A stretch of DNA of 64,000 nt from Halieaceae bacterium UBA6060 (lineage in GTDB: Bacteria; Pseudomonadota; Gammaproteobacteria; Pseudomonadales; Halieaceae), in assembly GCA_002428935.1 (NCBI GenBank), contig DIYG01000167.1, forward strand, positions 235 to 64,234, read 5' to 3'. A model generated the notes under the pieces. It did not search any database. It had not been told where the DNA came from and saw nothing but the letters and a program-made list of their open reading frames with translations. The stretch's first letter is position 1. Every line of letters begins with the position of its first letter. Shown here in pieces: positions 44,108 through 53,740 of the stretch. The translations under genes were made by a program, and so were the position numbers.

Positions 44108-44157
44108 TGTCCGAGAAGTAACAACACTGAATGCTGAGCCACCCGGGAAGTCCCTGC

Positions 44158-44964
44158 ATGCCAGACCAAAAGACCATCTCCGCATCGCCTTTGGCGACAC
44201 CCGTTGCGTCGAGGTTCGAACGTCGATCCCCCAGGTTGCGGTTAGGCTCTTTACTGCTCGCCGCAACCTTTACCCTTGGCGCGTTCCCCACGTTGGCGGA
44301 AAACCATGCTCCGCGCAGTATCAGCGTCGTTGGCGAAGCCGAGCAACGGGTTGCACCGGATATGGCCATGCTGAGCCTGGAGGTGGTTACGGAAGACGTC
44401 AACGCCGCCGTGGCCCGGCGAGAGGCCGATGCCACTACCGCCAAAGCCCTAAAGCTGATGGAAAAGCTGGGCATCGCTAAAAAAGATATCGATAGCACGG
44501 GACTTAACGTTGCCCCCCAATACCAGTGGCTGAAAGAGCAGCGGAAGCAAGAGCTCACAGGCTACCGTGTCACTCGCACCATGGAGGTGCGGCTTTTGGA
44601 TCTGGATAGGCTTGGCGAACTGATCACGGCCCTCTCCGATGCCGGGGTAAATCGAATTCAGGCTCCACGCCTGGGACTCCAGAACCGGGAGGCCATTTAT
44701 CGCCAGGTACTTGCCGCTGCCTCGGCGAATGCCCGTGAGCGTGCTGCGGTTATTGCCGACACCTTGGACGAAACCCTGGGCCCCGTATTGAGCGTGTCCG
44801 TGTATGAAACGCCCGTGCCAAAACCCATGGGTATGGAACGCATGGCAATGATGACTGCCGACGAAGCGTCCATGAGTCCGCAGGCAGAAAGCTACCAGTC
44901 CGGCTATCTCAGTTACCGATTGCAGGTTAGTGTGAGCTTTTTCATCGGCAAGGGACCCGTTTGA
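44158..44964 (+). CDS. SIMPL-domain (DUF541) exported protein
   Basis: A protein of about 268 residues (from ATG 44158; ATG 44131 is an alternative). A hydrophobic signal (LRLGSLLLAATFTLGAFPTL) precedes the SIMPL domain, opening RSISVVGEAEQRVAPDMAML, with LNVAPQYQW and GYRVTRTMEVRL. E. coli YggE of this family affects oxidative stress tolerance, mechanism unknown. It lies shortly after the DUF6702 gene. Confidence 0.88.
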   Translation: MPDQKTISASPLATPVASRFERRSPRLRLGSLLLAATFTLGAFPTLAENHAPRSISVVGEAEQRVAPDMAMLSLEVVTEDVNAAVARREADATTAKALKLMEKLGIAKKDIDSTGLNVAPQYQWLKEQRKQELTGYRVTRTMEVRLLDLDRLGELITALSDAGVNRIQAPRLGLQNREAIYRQVLAAASANARERAAVIADTLDETLGPVLSVSVYETPVPKPMGMERMAMMTADEASMSPQAESYQSGYLSYRLQVSVSFFIGKGPV

Positions 44965-45207
44965 CCGCCTCGATAAGCGGGTTACACTCCAGGGGCGACC
45001 AAAAGTTGCCCTGGGGGGACATCCGGTGCATCAGCTGACAAATGCCCACCAAAGCAGATATCCATGACTATCAAGCACGACAGGCTATCGAAATAACAAC
45101 AACTCACAGCGAGTTTTAAACCCATTCCTAATGACGACTCCCTATAGCGATCCCCGTAGCCGGTTTTTCGGGAATTGAGGACAAGTTCTTAATCAAGGTT
45201 ACGCTCT

Positions 45208-47496
45208 GTGCATATATCCGTTGCTCCCCTAATCCGCTCTAGCTTCACTGTCCCAACGCCGGCTCCGTCCGTCGCCTTAAGGCACCGTGAACAGAAACCG
45301 CAGCTTTGGTCCCAGCTTCTTCTTGCTTTGCTACTAGCCACAGGGCTGATCGCAGCGCTGCCGAGTTACGCGCTGATCAACTACAGCGAAGAGCAACAGG
45401 AAACGGTGGTGGAGCTCATCGAGCAGCTGGAGCAGAGGCACTATTCAAAGCTCAAGTACGACAACACGCTCTCTTCCGCCCATCTGGACAACTACCTCGA
45501 CAGTCTGGACGGTGGACGCATGTTCTTTACCACCGCCGACATCGCGGATTTTGAGATTTACCGAAGCTCCATGGACGAGGCCCTGACGAAAGGGAACCTC
45601 GATGCGGGATTTTCGATCTTTAACCGCTTCCATCAACTGTTGATTGGTCGCCTAGAGCAGGTTGTTGAGGACCTTCCAGAGCTCGTGGGAGCCATGGACT
45701 TCACCATTGATGAGCGCTACAGCCTGGATACGGAAAACCTGGCCTGGGCCGAAGATGCAACGGAACTCGATGAGCGCTGGCGTTTGCAGCTGAAGAATCA
45801 GGCCCTAAACCTGCGCCTGGCGGACAAACCCGAAGATGAAATCATCGAAACACTGGAGCGACGCTACAGCAACCAGCTCGATCGCGTACAGCAGTACAAC
45901 GCCCAGGACGCTTTCCAGCTTTACGCCAATGCACTCACGGAGCTCTACGACCCCCACACCAATTATTTCTCTCCCCGTCGCTCGGAGAACTTCAATATCA
46001 GCATGCGTTTGTCCCTAGAGGGCATCGGCGCGGTGCTGTCCCGGGAGGATGAATACACGCGAGTCGCTCGCATCGTTCCCGCCGGTCCCGCCGATAAGCA
46101 AGGACAGCTGAAAACCTCGGACCGGATCGTCGCAGTTGCCCAGGGGGATGAAGGTGACTTCGAGGATGTGATCGGCTGGCGCCTGGACGAAGTGGTTCAG
46201 CTCATTCGCGGGCCCAAGGGTTCGAGGGTGCGCCTGCAGGTGTTGCCCGCGAAAGCGGGCGCCGATGCGGAGCGCAAGGTCATAGAGATCGTACGGAACA
46301 AGGTCAAGCTCGAAGAACAGTCAGCACAGAAAAGAATCATTGAGGTTCCCAACGGAGACGGCGACGTCACTCGTTTGGGGGTCATCGATATTCCAACCTT
46401 CTACATCGACTTCGAAGCAATGCGTCGCGGCGATGAGAACTACAAAAGCACCACGCGAGACGTGCGTGAGCTCCTGGAAGAATTGCAGGAAGAAGACGTC
46501 GCTGGCGTGATCATTGACCTGCGCAATAACGGCGGTGGTTCGCTCCAGGAAGCCAACGAACTGACTGGGCTATTTATCGAGTATGGCCCCACGGTGCAAA
46601 TACGCCACTCCTCCCGGCGCGTTTGGCGCGATGGCAAGCGACTGCGCGGGAACTACTACGACGGCCCGCTTATGGTCATGATCAATCGCCTATCTGCCTC
46701 TGCCTCAGAAATCTTCGCCGGTGCCATCCAGGATTATCGCCGAGGTCTGGTCGTTGGCGACCGCTCCTACGGTAAAGGTACGGTGCAGACCATGGTCCCC
46801 CTGACCGAGGGTCAACTAAAAATCACCGAGAGCAAGTTCTATCGTATTTCCGGCGATAGCACCCAGCACCGCGGCGTGGTACCTGACATCGAGTTTCCCT
46901 CCCTGTACGACCCGGAACAAATCGGTGAATCATCCTTGGATCGAGCCCTGGACTGGGATCAGATCAACCCTGTTCGCCACCGGCGCTACAGCAACGTCGA
47001 CACTCTCGTACCGCAACTTATCGAAGTCTTCGGTGAGCGTAGCAACGACAACCCTGAGTTTCAGTATCTCCAGGACCAGCTCGCCGTTGCCGAGGAGAAT
47101 CGTAATATCGATAGCGTGTCTCTCAACGAAGCCGTGCGGAGAGAAGAGCGAGCCCAACGGGAGGCTCGGGCTCTGGATATCGAGAATCGACGACGCCTGG
47201 CCCTCGGCGAAGAACCTGTCGCCTCCTTGGATGAGCTAGACGAAAGCAGCGAAGAGGAAGACACCCTTGCCCAGGTTGAAACTGACGGCGAGGAAAACGA
47301 CGGGGAATCCGTGGCGGCATCAGAGGTGGTCAACAACTCCGAGTTAACCGAGCAAGATCTGGCCGAATCACCCCTCAGTCAAGAAGAGCTCGCCAGCGAG
47401 GACGTACTGCTGTCAGAAGCCGGGAGCATTCTTGTCGACTCCCTGCTGTTGCAGAAACAGGCGTACGCGTTGACTGCGCCGAAGCAAAACAACTAG
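45208..47496 (+). CDS. prc: Tail-specific (carboxy-terminal processing) protease Prc
   Basis: Periplasmic S41 serine protease that trims or degrades proteins from their C-terminus and helps control cell-wall enzymes. The 762-residue protein has a signal segment (LLLALLLATGLIAALPSYA), a PDZ domain around residues 260-350 (with SLEGIGAVLS and GQLKTSDRIVAV), and the Ser498/Lys523 dyad (SASASE; YGKGTVQ). About 90 C-terminal residues form an unusual acidic Ser/Glu-rich tail (DELDESSEEEDTL) beyond the E. coli enzyme. The start is GTG 45208. Its 3' 84 bases overlap the convergent VanZ-like gene. Confidence 0.95.
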   Translation: MHISVAPLIRSSFTVPTPAPSVALRHREQKPQLWSQLLLALLLATGLIAALPSYALINYSEEQQETVVELIEQLEQRHYSKLKYDNTLSSAHLDNYLDSLDGGRMFFTTADIADFEIYRSSMDEALTKGNLDAGFSIFNRFHQLLIGRLEQVVEDLPELVGAMDFTIDERYSLDTENLAWAEDATELDERWRLQLKNQALNLRLADKPEDEIIETLERRYSNQLDRVQQYNAQDAFQLYANALTELYDPHTNYFSPRRSENFNISMRLSLEGIGAVLSREDEYTRVARIVPAGPADKQGQLKTSDRIVAVAQGDEGDFEDVIGWRLDEVVQLIRGPKGSRVRLQVLPAKAGADAERKVIEIVRNKVKLEEQSAQKRIIEVPNGDGDVTRLGVIDIPTFYIDFEAMRRGDENYKSTTRDVRELLEELQEEDVAGVIIDLRNNGGGSLQEANELTGLFIEYGPTVQIRHSSRRVWRDGKRLRGNYYDGPLMVMINRLSASASEIFAGAIQDYRRGLVVGDRSYGKGTVQTMVPLTEGQLKITESKFYRISGDSTQHRGVVPDIEFPSLYDPEQIGESSLDRALDWDQINPVRHRRYSNVDTLVPQLIEVFGERSNDNPEFQYLQDQLAVAEENRNIDSVSLNEAVRREERAQREARALDIENRRRLALGEEPVASLDELDESSEEEDTLAQVETDGEENDGESVAASEVVNNSELTEQDLAESPLSQEELASEDVLLSEAGSILVDSLLLQKQAYALTAPKQNN

Positions 47497-48474
47497 AAGC
47501 GTACCCAGGGCTACCCCGCTCCAATCCACAAGCATATCTGACACGCCCGGTCCTCGACCGGGCACAAAAACCTGCAGCATTTCCGTGACCATGGCTAGCA
47601 ATAGAAGGTCCGTCCAGGCCTGCCGGTAGCAGAGGCCTAGAAAAAACGCCGCGCCGGCGAAAAACACCGCGTGAAGATAGGTAAAGATCGAGAAGCCCCC
47701 AATGGGAAAGGCCAGGAGGAGCAATTCCTCAACGGGCCGTGTGGCGCTTAACACTCGCCCGCCCGTGATTAGCTCGTAGATATCGGCTTTCAGGCTTACG
47801 CTCACACAGCATCCAAAAAGAATTCCACTCACCACAAGCAGCCCCATCCAGGACAAGTACCAGGGCTGCAAAGCGAGATAAGGTTTTAAACTCCAGGTCA
47901 GGAGCATCAGGCCCATCGCTAGCATTCCCAGCCTCGTCCAGCGCCAAACGGGGTTTTCCTTCAAGGGGGTAACGGTCAGGGTTGTCCATGCGGCGCCGGC
48001 AGCCTCGGGAAGTTGAATCTGTAGCAGAGCCAATCCATCGCCGGGGCGCCTGGGAAAAGCTTCTTCTCGGCATTCCCCGGTTGGGTTTCCATAAATCATG
48101 TTTAAGCTGTACTGGCGATTGAAGTCCAATTGGCCGTGTCGAACCGACGCTAGAAAAACCTCCGCCACACCGGGCGCGAGCCCTCCATGAGTGCACGACC
48201 GTACCGCAATGAACTCGCTTTCCGGCGCCAGAGGGATGCCTCGTGATGCCGTGTGGGGCCCCGCACCCTGGGCCTGCCAATTGAGCGTGTTACTCCCAAC
48301 ACGACCTTCCATGTTCGCCGAGCTTGTCCACGGCTGCATCGAGTCCAGGAGCGACAGGGTCGGCCCCAGGGCGAGTCGCGGCTGGATAAGCTTCCCTACG
48401 GAAAGGGCTAGGAGCATCCACAGCATCATGGGTAGCCAGCGTCGAAGCCATGTTTTTCCCGGTGTCTGAAACAC
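47413..48474 (-). CDS. VanZ-like membrane protein
   Basis: A 353-residue inner-membrane protein. An N-terminal helix (WLPMMLWMLLALSVG) is followed by a large extracytoplasmic beta-rich part (residues ~40-165), then five or so membrane helices; the C-terminal LLLLAMVTEMLQVFVPGRGP and DMLVDWSGVALG match the VanZ/teicoplanin-resistance-like fold. Function unknown, no evidence for drug resistance. The last 84 bases overlap prc in antisense. Confidence 0.75.
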   Translation of the reverse strand: MFQTPGKTWLRRWLPMMLWMLLALSVGKLIQPRLALGPTLSLLDSMQPWTSSANMEGRVGSNTLNWQAQGAGPHTASRGIPLAPESEFIAVRSCTHGGLAPGVAEVFLASVRHGQLDFNRQYSLNMIYGNPTGECREEAFPRRPGDGLALLQIQLPEAAGAAWTTLTVTPLKENPVWRWTRLGMLAMGLMLLTWSLKPYLALQPWYLSWMGLLVVSGILFGCCVSVSLKADIYELITGGRVLSATRPVEELLLLAFPIGGFSIFTYLHAVFFAGAAFFLGLCYRQAWTDLLLLAMVTEMLQVFVPGRGPGVSDMLVDWSGVALGTLLVVLLRRSQRVRLFLQQQGVDKNAPGF

Positions 48475-48488
48475 TGATGTGGGAACCC

Positions 48489-49871
48489 TCAGCCGCTGCC
48501 GTACCAGCGTAGGCGCGCGGCCAAATCAACCACAGAACCCACGATAATCAGGGTCGGAGGTTGCGGCTTCACCTGCTCCACCAGTTGGGGCATGGTGGCG
48601 AGCGTACCCGTGATCAAACGTTGCTGGGGTGACGTGGCTCTTTCGACCAGTGCTATGGGCGTATCGGCTGCACGCCCCGCACGCTGCAGTTCCTCGCATA
48701 TGATTGCTAAACCAACCAGGCCCATATAAAAAACCAGGGTTTCGCTCTCGCTGAGATAGTCCTCCCAACGATGACTGAGCTTGCCGTCCTTGGTATGCCC
48801 CGTCACGAAGCGCACCGATTGAGCATAGTCGCGGTGCGTCAGAGGAATACCGGCGTAGCAAGCTGCGGCATTCGCCGCGGTGATGCCCGGAACCACCTGA
48901 AACGGAATCCCGGCTTGGGCCAATTCTTCGATTTCTTCCCCGCCGCGCCCAAACACGAAGGGGTCACCGCCTTTAAGGCGCGCTACAAATTTACCCTCAC
49001 GGGCCAGGGCGACGAGGGTCTCATTGATCTTATCCTGGGGCACGCTGTGCTCAGAGCGGCGCTTGCCCACATAGTGCTTTTCCGCGTCCCGCCGCGCCAT
49101 GGCAACAATTTCTGGATTGACCAGTCGATCGTGGAGTACCACATCGGCGCGCTGGAGCAAACGCAGCGCCTTGAAAGTCATCAACTCGGGATCGCCAGGA
49201 CCCGCCCCGATGAGATAAACCTCACCCACCGTGGCGGGTTTATGAGACTCCAACAATTCCGCCAATGCCTGTTCCGCCGCCTGCCATCGATTACTCAAGA
49301 TGAGTTGCGCGATGGGACCGTCGATGACCTGTTCCCAAAGGCGGCGTCGATCATCTTCCCCGGTCGCTGCTGCGCGAATACGATCTCGATGCAGACGGCA
49401 AAAACGGGCGACCTCCGCTGTCGCTGCGGGAAGCATGGCCTCAATACGGCTGCGCACGGAGCGAGCCAGCACGGGGCTAGCGCCACTGCTGCTGATCGCC
49501 ACGGTCAGGGGCGAGCGGTCGACAATGGCCGGAAAGATAAAGCTACAAAGATCCGGAGAATCCACCACATTCACGGGAATACCGCGCTCGCGGGCCTCAC
49601 GATAAACCGCTTCGTTGACGGATCGATGGGGGGTGGCGGCAATGACCATTACGGCATCAGCGAGATCACCGGAGGCGTAGCTCCGCGCCTCGAAGCGGAA
49701 GTCATATTCCTGGCCCAGGGCCGCAAAAGCAGATTCCTGCCGAGGAGCGATAACCGTGAGTTTCGCCCCCGCTCCCAGCAAAAAGCGCGCTTTCCGGGCG
49801 GCAATCACGCCTGCGCCGATCAGCACCACAGCTTGGTCCCGGAGCCGCAGATTGATGGGCAGAAAATCCAT
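48489..49871 (-). CDS. cysG: Siroheme synthase CysG
   Basis: A three-in-one enzyme making siroheme for sulfite and nitrite reductases. The 460-residue protein has an N-terminal dehydrogenase/ferrochelatase part (GAGVIAARKARFLLGAGA, then SSSGASPVLARSVRSR) and a C-terminal uroporphyrinogen-III methyltransferase (YLIGAGPGDPELMTFKALR, GGDPFVFGRGGEE, GIPLTHRDYA). The cysG-serS order is as in Pseudomonas. Confidence 0.97.
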   Translation of the reverse strand: MDFLPINLRLRDQAVVLIGAGVIAARKARFLLGAGAKLTVIAPRQESAFAALGQEYDFRFEARSYASGDLADAVMVIAATPHRSVNEAVYREARERGIPVNVVDSPDLCSFIFPAIVDRSPLTVAISSSGASPVLARSVRSRIEAMLPAATAEVARFCRLHRDRIRAAATGEDDRRRLWEQVIDGPIAQLILSNRWQAAEQALAELLESHKPATVGEVYLIGAGPGDPELMTFKALRLLQRADVVLHDRLVNPEIVAMARRDAEKHYVGKRRSEHSVPQDKINETLVALAREGKFVARLKGGDPFVFGRGGEEIEELAQAGIPFQVVPGITAANAAACYAGIPLTHRDYAQSVRFVTGHTKDGKLSHRWEDYLSESETLVFYMGLVGLAIICEELQRAGRAADTPIALVERATSPQQRLITGTLATMPQLVEQVKPQPPTLIIVGSVVDLAARLRWYGSG

Positions 49872-49900
49872 GGGTTAGGGCCGGGCCAGCGCGCGAGCTA

Positions 49901-51202
49901 TCAGCGCGGAAGAAGCTCCGTCTGTCCGCTCATATAAGGTTGCAGGGCACCGGGTACCGCCACGCTGCCGTCCTCGCGCTGGTAGTTCTCCAGCACCGCA
50001 ACCAGGGTTCGGCCAACGGCTAGCGCGGAACCATTCAAGGTGTGGAGCAACTCGGGCTTTCCTGTGGCGGGATTGCGCCAGCGCGCTTGCATACGTCGCG
50101 CCTGATAATCACCGAAGTTGCTGCAGGAGGAAATCTCCCGGTACTTACCCTGCCCGGGCAGCCACACCTCAAGATCGTAGGTCCGGCGGGCCGAGAACCC
50201 CAGATCGCCTCCGCACAGGTTTACCTTTCGATAGGGTAAGGCCAAACGCCTCAAGACCTCTTCGGCCTGCTCCGTGAGGGCTTCCAGGGCCGCCTCGGAC
50301 TGCGTCGGGCGAACCATAAATACCAGTTCTACCTTCTCAAACTGGTGCTGACGAATCATGCCTCGGGTGTCACGACCATAGCTGCCAGCCTCGCTGCGAA
50401 AGCAGGGGCTGTGGCAGGCAAAGCGAAGGCCGGCCTCGCCCAGTTCTTCGTCCTCAAAGATCCGATCCCTGGCCATGTTGGTGACCGGCACCTCCGCCGT
50501 GGGAATAAGATAGAACTCGTGCTCCGTATCCAGGCGAAAGGCCTCTTCAGCAAACTTGGGCAATTGCCCCGTACCGTACATGGAGTCGGCATTGACGATG
50601 TAGGGCACATTGACCTCCATACAACCGTTCTCCGCCGTGTGTAGATCGAGCATAAACTGGATAAGCGCGCGGTGGAGCTGGGCAACGCCACCCTGGAGCA
50701 CCGTGAAGCGTGAACCGGTGATCTTGCTGCCCAGATCACTGTCGATGCCCGCCAGGCCTTTGCCCAGATCCACATGATCCAGGGCCTCAAAGGAGAGCTC
50801 CGGTACCTCGCCCCAGTGGGCCAGCACAACGTTGTCATCTTCCTCGAGACCCTCAGGGACCTCGGCGTCAGGCAGGTTGGGAACTCCCGCCATAAACTCG
50901 GCCATGGCGTCCTGGGCCTGCCGCGCCTCGTTCTCCGCTTCGGTCAGGCGCTGGGCTATCTCCTGGAGGGTCTCGTCCACCTTGGCCTTTGCGTCATCGA
51001 CGCTCATGCCCTCACCCACAAGTTGACCGATTTTCTTGCTGGCGGATTTACGCTCCGCGAGCAATTGCTGACTGGACATATCGGCCGCCTTACGCCGGGC
51101 GTCCAGGGCCGCAAAGGTCTCTTCATCAAACACAAATCCGCGCTTGGCCAAGGCCTGGGCCACGGTCTGTGGGTCTTTTCTGACTTCCCTGATATCGAGC
51201 AT
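49901..51202 (-). CDS. serS: Seryl-tRNA synthetase
   Basis: A 433-residue class II synthetase, cytoplasmic. The N-terminal helical arm (residues ~30-105) binds the tRNA-Ser long arm. Class II motif 2 is CHSPCFRSEAGSYGRDTRG and motif 3 is ALAVGRTLVAVLENYQ. The family length is normal. It lies 29 bases upstream of cysG in the same orientation. Confidence 0.98.
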   Translation of the reverse strand: MLDIREVRKDPQTVAQALAKRGFVFDEETFAALDARRKAADMSSQQLLAERKSASKKIGQLVGEGMSVDDAKAKVDETLQEIAQRLTEAENEARQAQDAMAEFMAGVPNLPDAEVPEGLEEDDNVVLAHWGEVPELSFEALDHVDLGKGLAGIDSDLGSKITGSRFTVLQGGVAQLHRALIQFMLDLHTAENGCMEVNVPYIVNADSMYGTGQLPKFAEEAFRLDTEHEFYLIPTAEVPVTNMARDRIFEDEELGEAGLRFACHSPCFRSEAGSYGRDTRGMIRQHQFEKVELVFMVRPTQSEAALEALTEQAEEVLRRLALPYRKVNLCGGDLGFSARRTYDLEVWLPGQGKYREISSCSNFGDYQARRMQARWRNPATGKPELLHTLNGSALAVGRTLVAVLENYQREDGSVAVPGALQPYMSGQTELLPR

Positions 51203-51234
51203 GAAACACTAATTCCTGTCTAAAATACCGCGCC

Positions 51235-51618
51235 CTAGGTGCCCGCGAGCAGGCCCCGGGTCAGGACTATCCCTATCGCCGCAGCGGCGACACACACACA
51301 GGTGCTCCCCAGCGCATAGGCGATGGCCGTGCCCGTAGACCCACGCATCCAAAGCTCGACGGTCTCCAGGGAGAAGGTCGAAAACGTGGTGAAAGCACCG
51401 AGAAAACCTACCATTAACACGCTCCTCCAATCCCCATGGAGAACGGAGCGTTCCAGGAGCACAAACACCATACCAATGAGCAGCGATCCACCGCCATTAA
51501 CCAGGAGGGTGCCCAGCGGCCAGGCGCCGCTCCAGAGGCTGTGCACGGTGGTGGACAATCCATAGCGAGCAACGGCACCCACCGCGCCACCCAGCGCAAT
51601 AAAAAGCAAATGGTGCAT
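51235..51618 (-). CDS. crcB: Fluoride channel Fluc/CrcB
   Basis: Small dimeric inner-membrane channel that lets fluoride leave the cell. The 127-residue protein has four hydrophobic helices and the family motifs GGAVGAVARYGLS, LGTLLVNGGGSLLIG and GFLGAFTTFSTFSLE. ATG 51618 is the start (MHHLLFIALGG); the longer frame to 51672 is not. I see no fluoride riboswitch pattern upstream. It sits between rarA and serS, 32 bases before serS. Confidence 0.92.
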   Translation of the reverse strand: MHHLLFIALGGAVGAVARYGLSTTVHSLWSGAWPLGTLLVNGGGSLLIGMVFVLLERSVLHGDWRSVLMVGFLGAFTTFSTFSLETVELWMRGSTGTAIAYALGSTCVCVAAAAIGIVLTRGLLAGT

Positions 51619-51687
51619 GATCAAGCGATGGTGAAAAGCGCGGATTGTACGGAGGCCAGCCCTCGCGCGCAAAAGCAGCGCAGGGAG

Positions 51688-53001
51688 CTAGCGGGGATAA
51701 CGTTGTCGTGAAGACTCGCGATCGAGGCGTCGCAGCTCCTCCAGGCGAGCTCGTATCTTGCCTTCGAGCCCCTGGGGCGACGGCTCGTAGAATTTTTGGT
51801 CTTTCAGCGCTTCGGGAAGATAGCATTCACCGGCGGCGAAGCCCCCGGGTTCATCGTGAGCATAGCGATAGTCGGCCCCATGACCTTCGGCTTTGGCCAG
51901 CTTCGTCGGGGCGTTGCGCAGGTGCAGAGGGACTTCGTCGGAACCACCCTCCTCCACAGCGCGCATGGCGGCTTTAAACGCCTTGTAAACCGCGTTGCTC
52001 TTGGGAACGCTGGCCAGATACACCAGAGCCTGGGCCAGAGCCAATTCTCCCTCGGGGCTACCTAGACGCTCCAGGGTTTGCCAGGCGTCCAGACTCAGGG
52101 AAAGAGCCCGAGGGTCTGCATTGCCAATGTCTTCGCTGGCCATACGAATAACTCGCCGGGCGATATAAAGAGGATCACACCCCCCGTCGAGCATCCGCGC
52201 ATACCAGTACAAGGCTCCATCGGGAGAGCTACCGCGTACGGCCTTGTGGAGGGCGGAGATCTGATCGTAGAAGACGTCCCCTCCCTTGTCGAAGCGCCGG
52301 GTTGGGCCCCGCAATACTTCCTCCAGGGCGTCGGCGGGTAGGGCACCAGAAGCATCAACAAGGCTATGAGCCAGTTCAAGGAGATTCAGCGCCCGACGGG
52401 CATCGCCATCGGCGGCCGCCGCCAAACGGTTCCGCTGGTCTTCAAGCAACTGCATCTCCAGGGAGCCTTCACCGCGACGCAAAATGGCCGCAAGATCTTC
52501 ATCCGTAAGGGGCTGCAAGCGATACACCCGCGCCCGCGACAGAAGAGCCGAATTCAACTCAAAGGCCGGATTCTCCGTAGTCGCACCGATGAGAGTCAGC
52601 GTGCCATTCTCCACAAAGGGAAGAAACGCATCCTGTTGCGCCTTGTTGAATCGATGAACCTCGTCGACAAACAGCACGCACTGCCGTCCTGCGGCGCGCT
52701 CTGCCTCCCCGACCGCGACAGCGTCGCGTATGGCCTTGACGCCATCCATTACCGCAGAGAGCGTCAGCATTCGCAGATCGGCGGCCTCGCACAGCAGACG
52801 AGCGAGGGTGGTTTTCCCCACGCCCGGCGGCCCCCAAAGGATCATCGAGTGCAGCGGCTCGCCGTCGAGGCAGCGTCGCAGGGGCTTACCGGTTTCCAGG
52901 AGGTGATGCTGACCGACAAAATCTCCCGCTTGTATCGGTCGCAGGGACGCCGCCAGGGGCTGGCTTACGGGTACATCGCTCGCAAACAGATCACCGCTCA
53001 C
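51688..53001 (-). CDS. rarA: Replication-associated recombination protein RarA (MgsA)
   Basis: AAA+ clamp-loader-like ATPase acting at stalled forks. Features: SQPLAASLRP and FVGQHHLL at the N-terminus, Walker A GPPGVGKTTL, Walker B LFVDEVHRFNKAQQD, and the conserved YYWYARMLDGGCDPLYIARR-like C-terminal region. The frame is open to 53130, but homology begins at GTG 53001 (VSGDLFASDVPVSQPL), matching the short N-terminus of Pseudomonas proteins; that gives 437 residues and leaves 82 bases to lolA. Confidence 0.92.
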   Translation of the reverse strand: MSGDLFASDVPVSQPLAASLRPIQAGDFVGQHHLLETGKPLRRCLDGEPLHSMILWGPPGVGKTTLARLLCEAADLRMLTLSAVMDGVKAIRDAVAVGEAERAAGRQCVLFVDEVHRFNKAQQDAFLPFVENGTLTLIGATTENPAFELNSALLSRARVYRLQPLTDEDLAAILRRGEGSLEMQLLEDQRNRLAAAADGDARRALNLLELAHSLVDASGALPADALEEVLRGPTRRFDKGGDVFYDQISALHKAVRGSSPDGALYWYARMLDGGCDPLYIARRVIRMASEDIGNADPRALSLSLDAWQTLERLGSPEGELALAQALVYLASVPKSNAVYKAFKAAMRAVEEGGSDEVPLHLRNAPTKLAKAEGHGADYRYAHDEPGGFAAGECYLPEALKDQKFYEPSPQGLEGKIRARLEELRRLDRESSRQRYPR

Positions 53002-53083
53002 GAGATCGAGGCAGACCCCAGGCGGTGCTCCGGGCAGTTCCCAGGGCAGCTCCCACGGAAAAGCGGGTACAGCGGGTGTAGCG

Positions 53084-53737
53084 TCACAGTGGAGAATCCG
53101 TAAACACGTCCACCCCTTCGGGAGGCACAAAGCTGAAGTCCGCCGGCGCCAAAGCCTCCGTATCGGATTCTGGTGTCAAGGAAAGACGAATCTGCTGATT
53201 GCTTCGATCGCGAATGTCCATAGCAACCAGCATTCCATCACGCCAGCCCAACTCTACGGCGACGAAACCGGCCTGAGGATAGGTGGGCAGCAGGCGATAC
53301 CGATTATCTGTAAGAGCCTGCACCTCGAAACGCTCTTTCAGCGAGGCGCTGTCGCTGGTGAGGAGATCCAGGGCGAAAAACTCATCAGCGCTACGCACCG
53401 CGCGCTGGGTCGCCGTGGCGAGATCTATGTCGTAATGCCATATGACATCGTTACCAACGAGAATGCGCTGGCGATCTGGATATTCGATCTCCCAGCGGAA
53501 AAAACCGGGTTTAAGCACCGCATACTGACCCGTAGAGCGCTCCAACAGCTCACCTTCTTCGCTGTACAACTCCTGAAGGAACTTGCCCTGAGTCTGATCA
53601 AAGGCCGACAGCTTTTCCCACAAGGCGTCATTGCCGCCCTGCCCCAGGGTCGCGGGAGCGAATATGAGGCCAATCCAGAAGAGGACTAGAAGAGAGACTC
53701 GGCGACAGCCTCGTCCAGGGTACACGAACTCTTTCAC
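53084..53737 (-). CDS. lolA: Outer-membrane lipoprotein carrier protein LolA
   Basis: Periplasmic chaperone moving lipoproteins from LolCDE to LolB. The 217-residue protein has a signal peptide (VSLLVLFWIGLIFAPATLG), then the LolA pattern: FDQTQGKFLQELYSEEGELL, GFFRWEIEYPDRQRI and NDVIWHYDIDLATA. It follows ftsK by 3 bases in the same direction, the usual ftsK-lolA-rarA order. Confidence 0.96.
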   Translation of the reverse strand: MKEFVYPGRGCRRVSLLVLFWIGLIFAPATLGQGGNDALWEKLSAFDQTQGKFLQELYSEEGELLERSTGQYAVLKPGFFRWEIEYPDRQRILVGNDVIWHYDIDLATATQRAVRSADEFFALDLLTSDSASLKERFEVQALTDNRYRLLPTYPQAGFVAVELGWRDGMLVAMDIRDRSNQQIRLSLTPESDTEALAPADFSFVPPEGVDVFTDSPL

Positions 53738-53740
53738 AAT

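Noticed and set aside
48771..49937. 388-residue open frame antisense to cysG
   Set aside because: cysG on the other strand has every family motif; this frame has none and no good start signal.
51619..51687. Fluoride riboswitch before crcB
   Set aside because: The 69 bases between rarA and crcB show no crcB-motif pseudoknot pattern that I can recognise.
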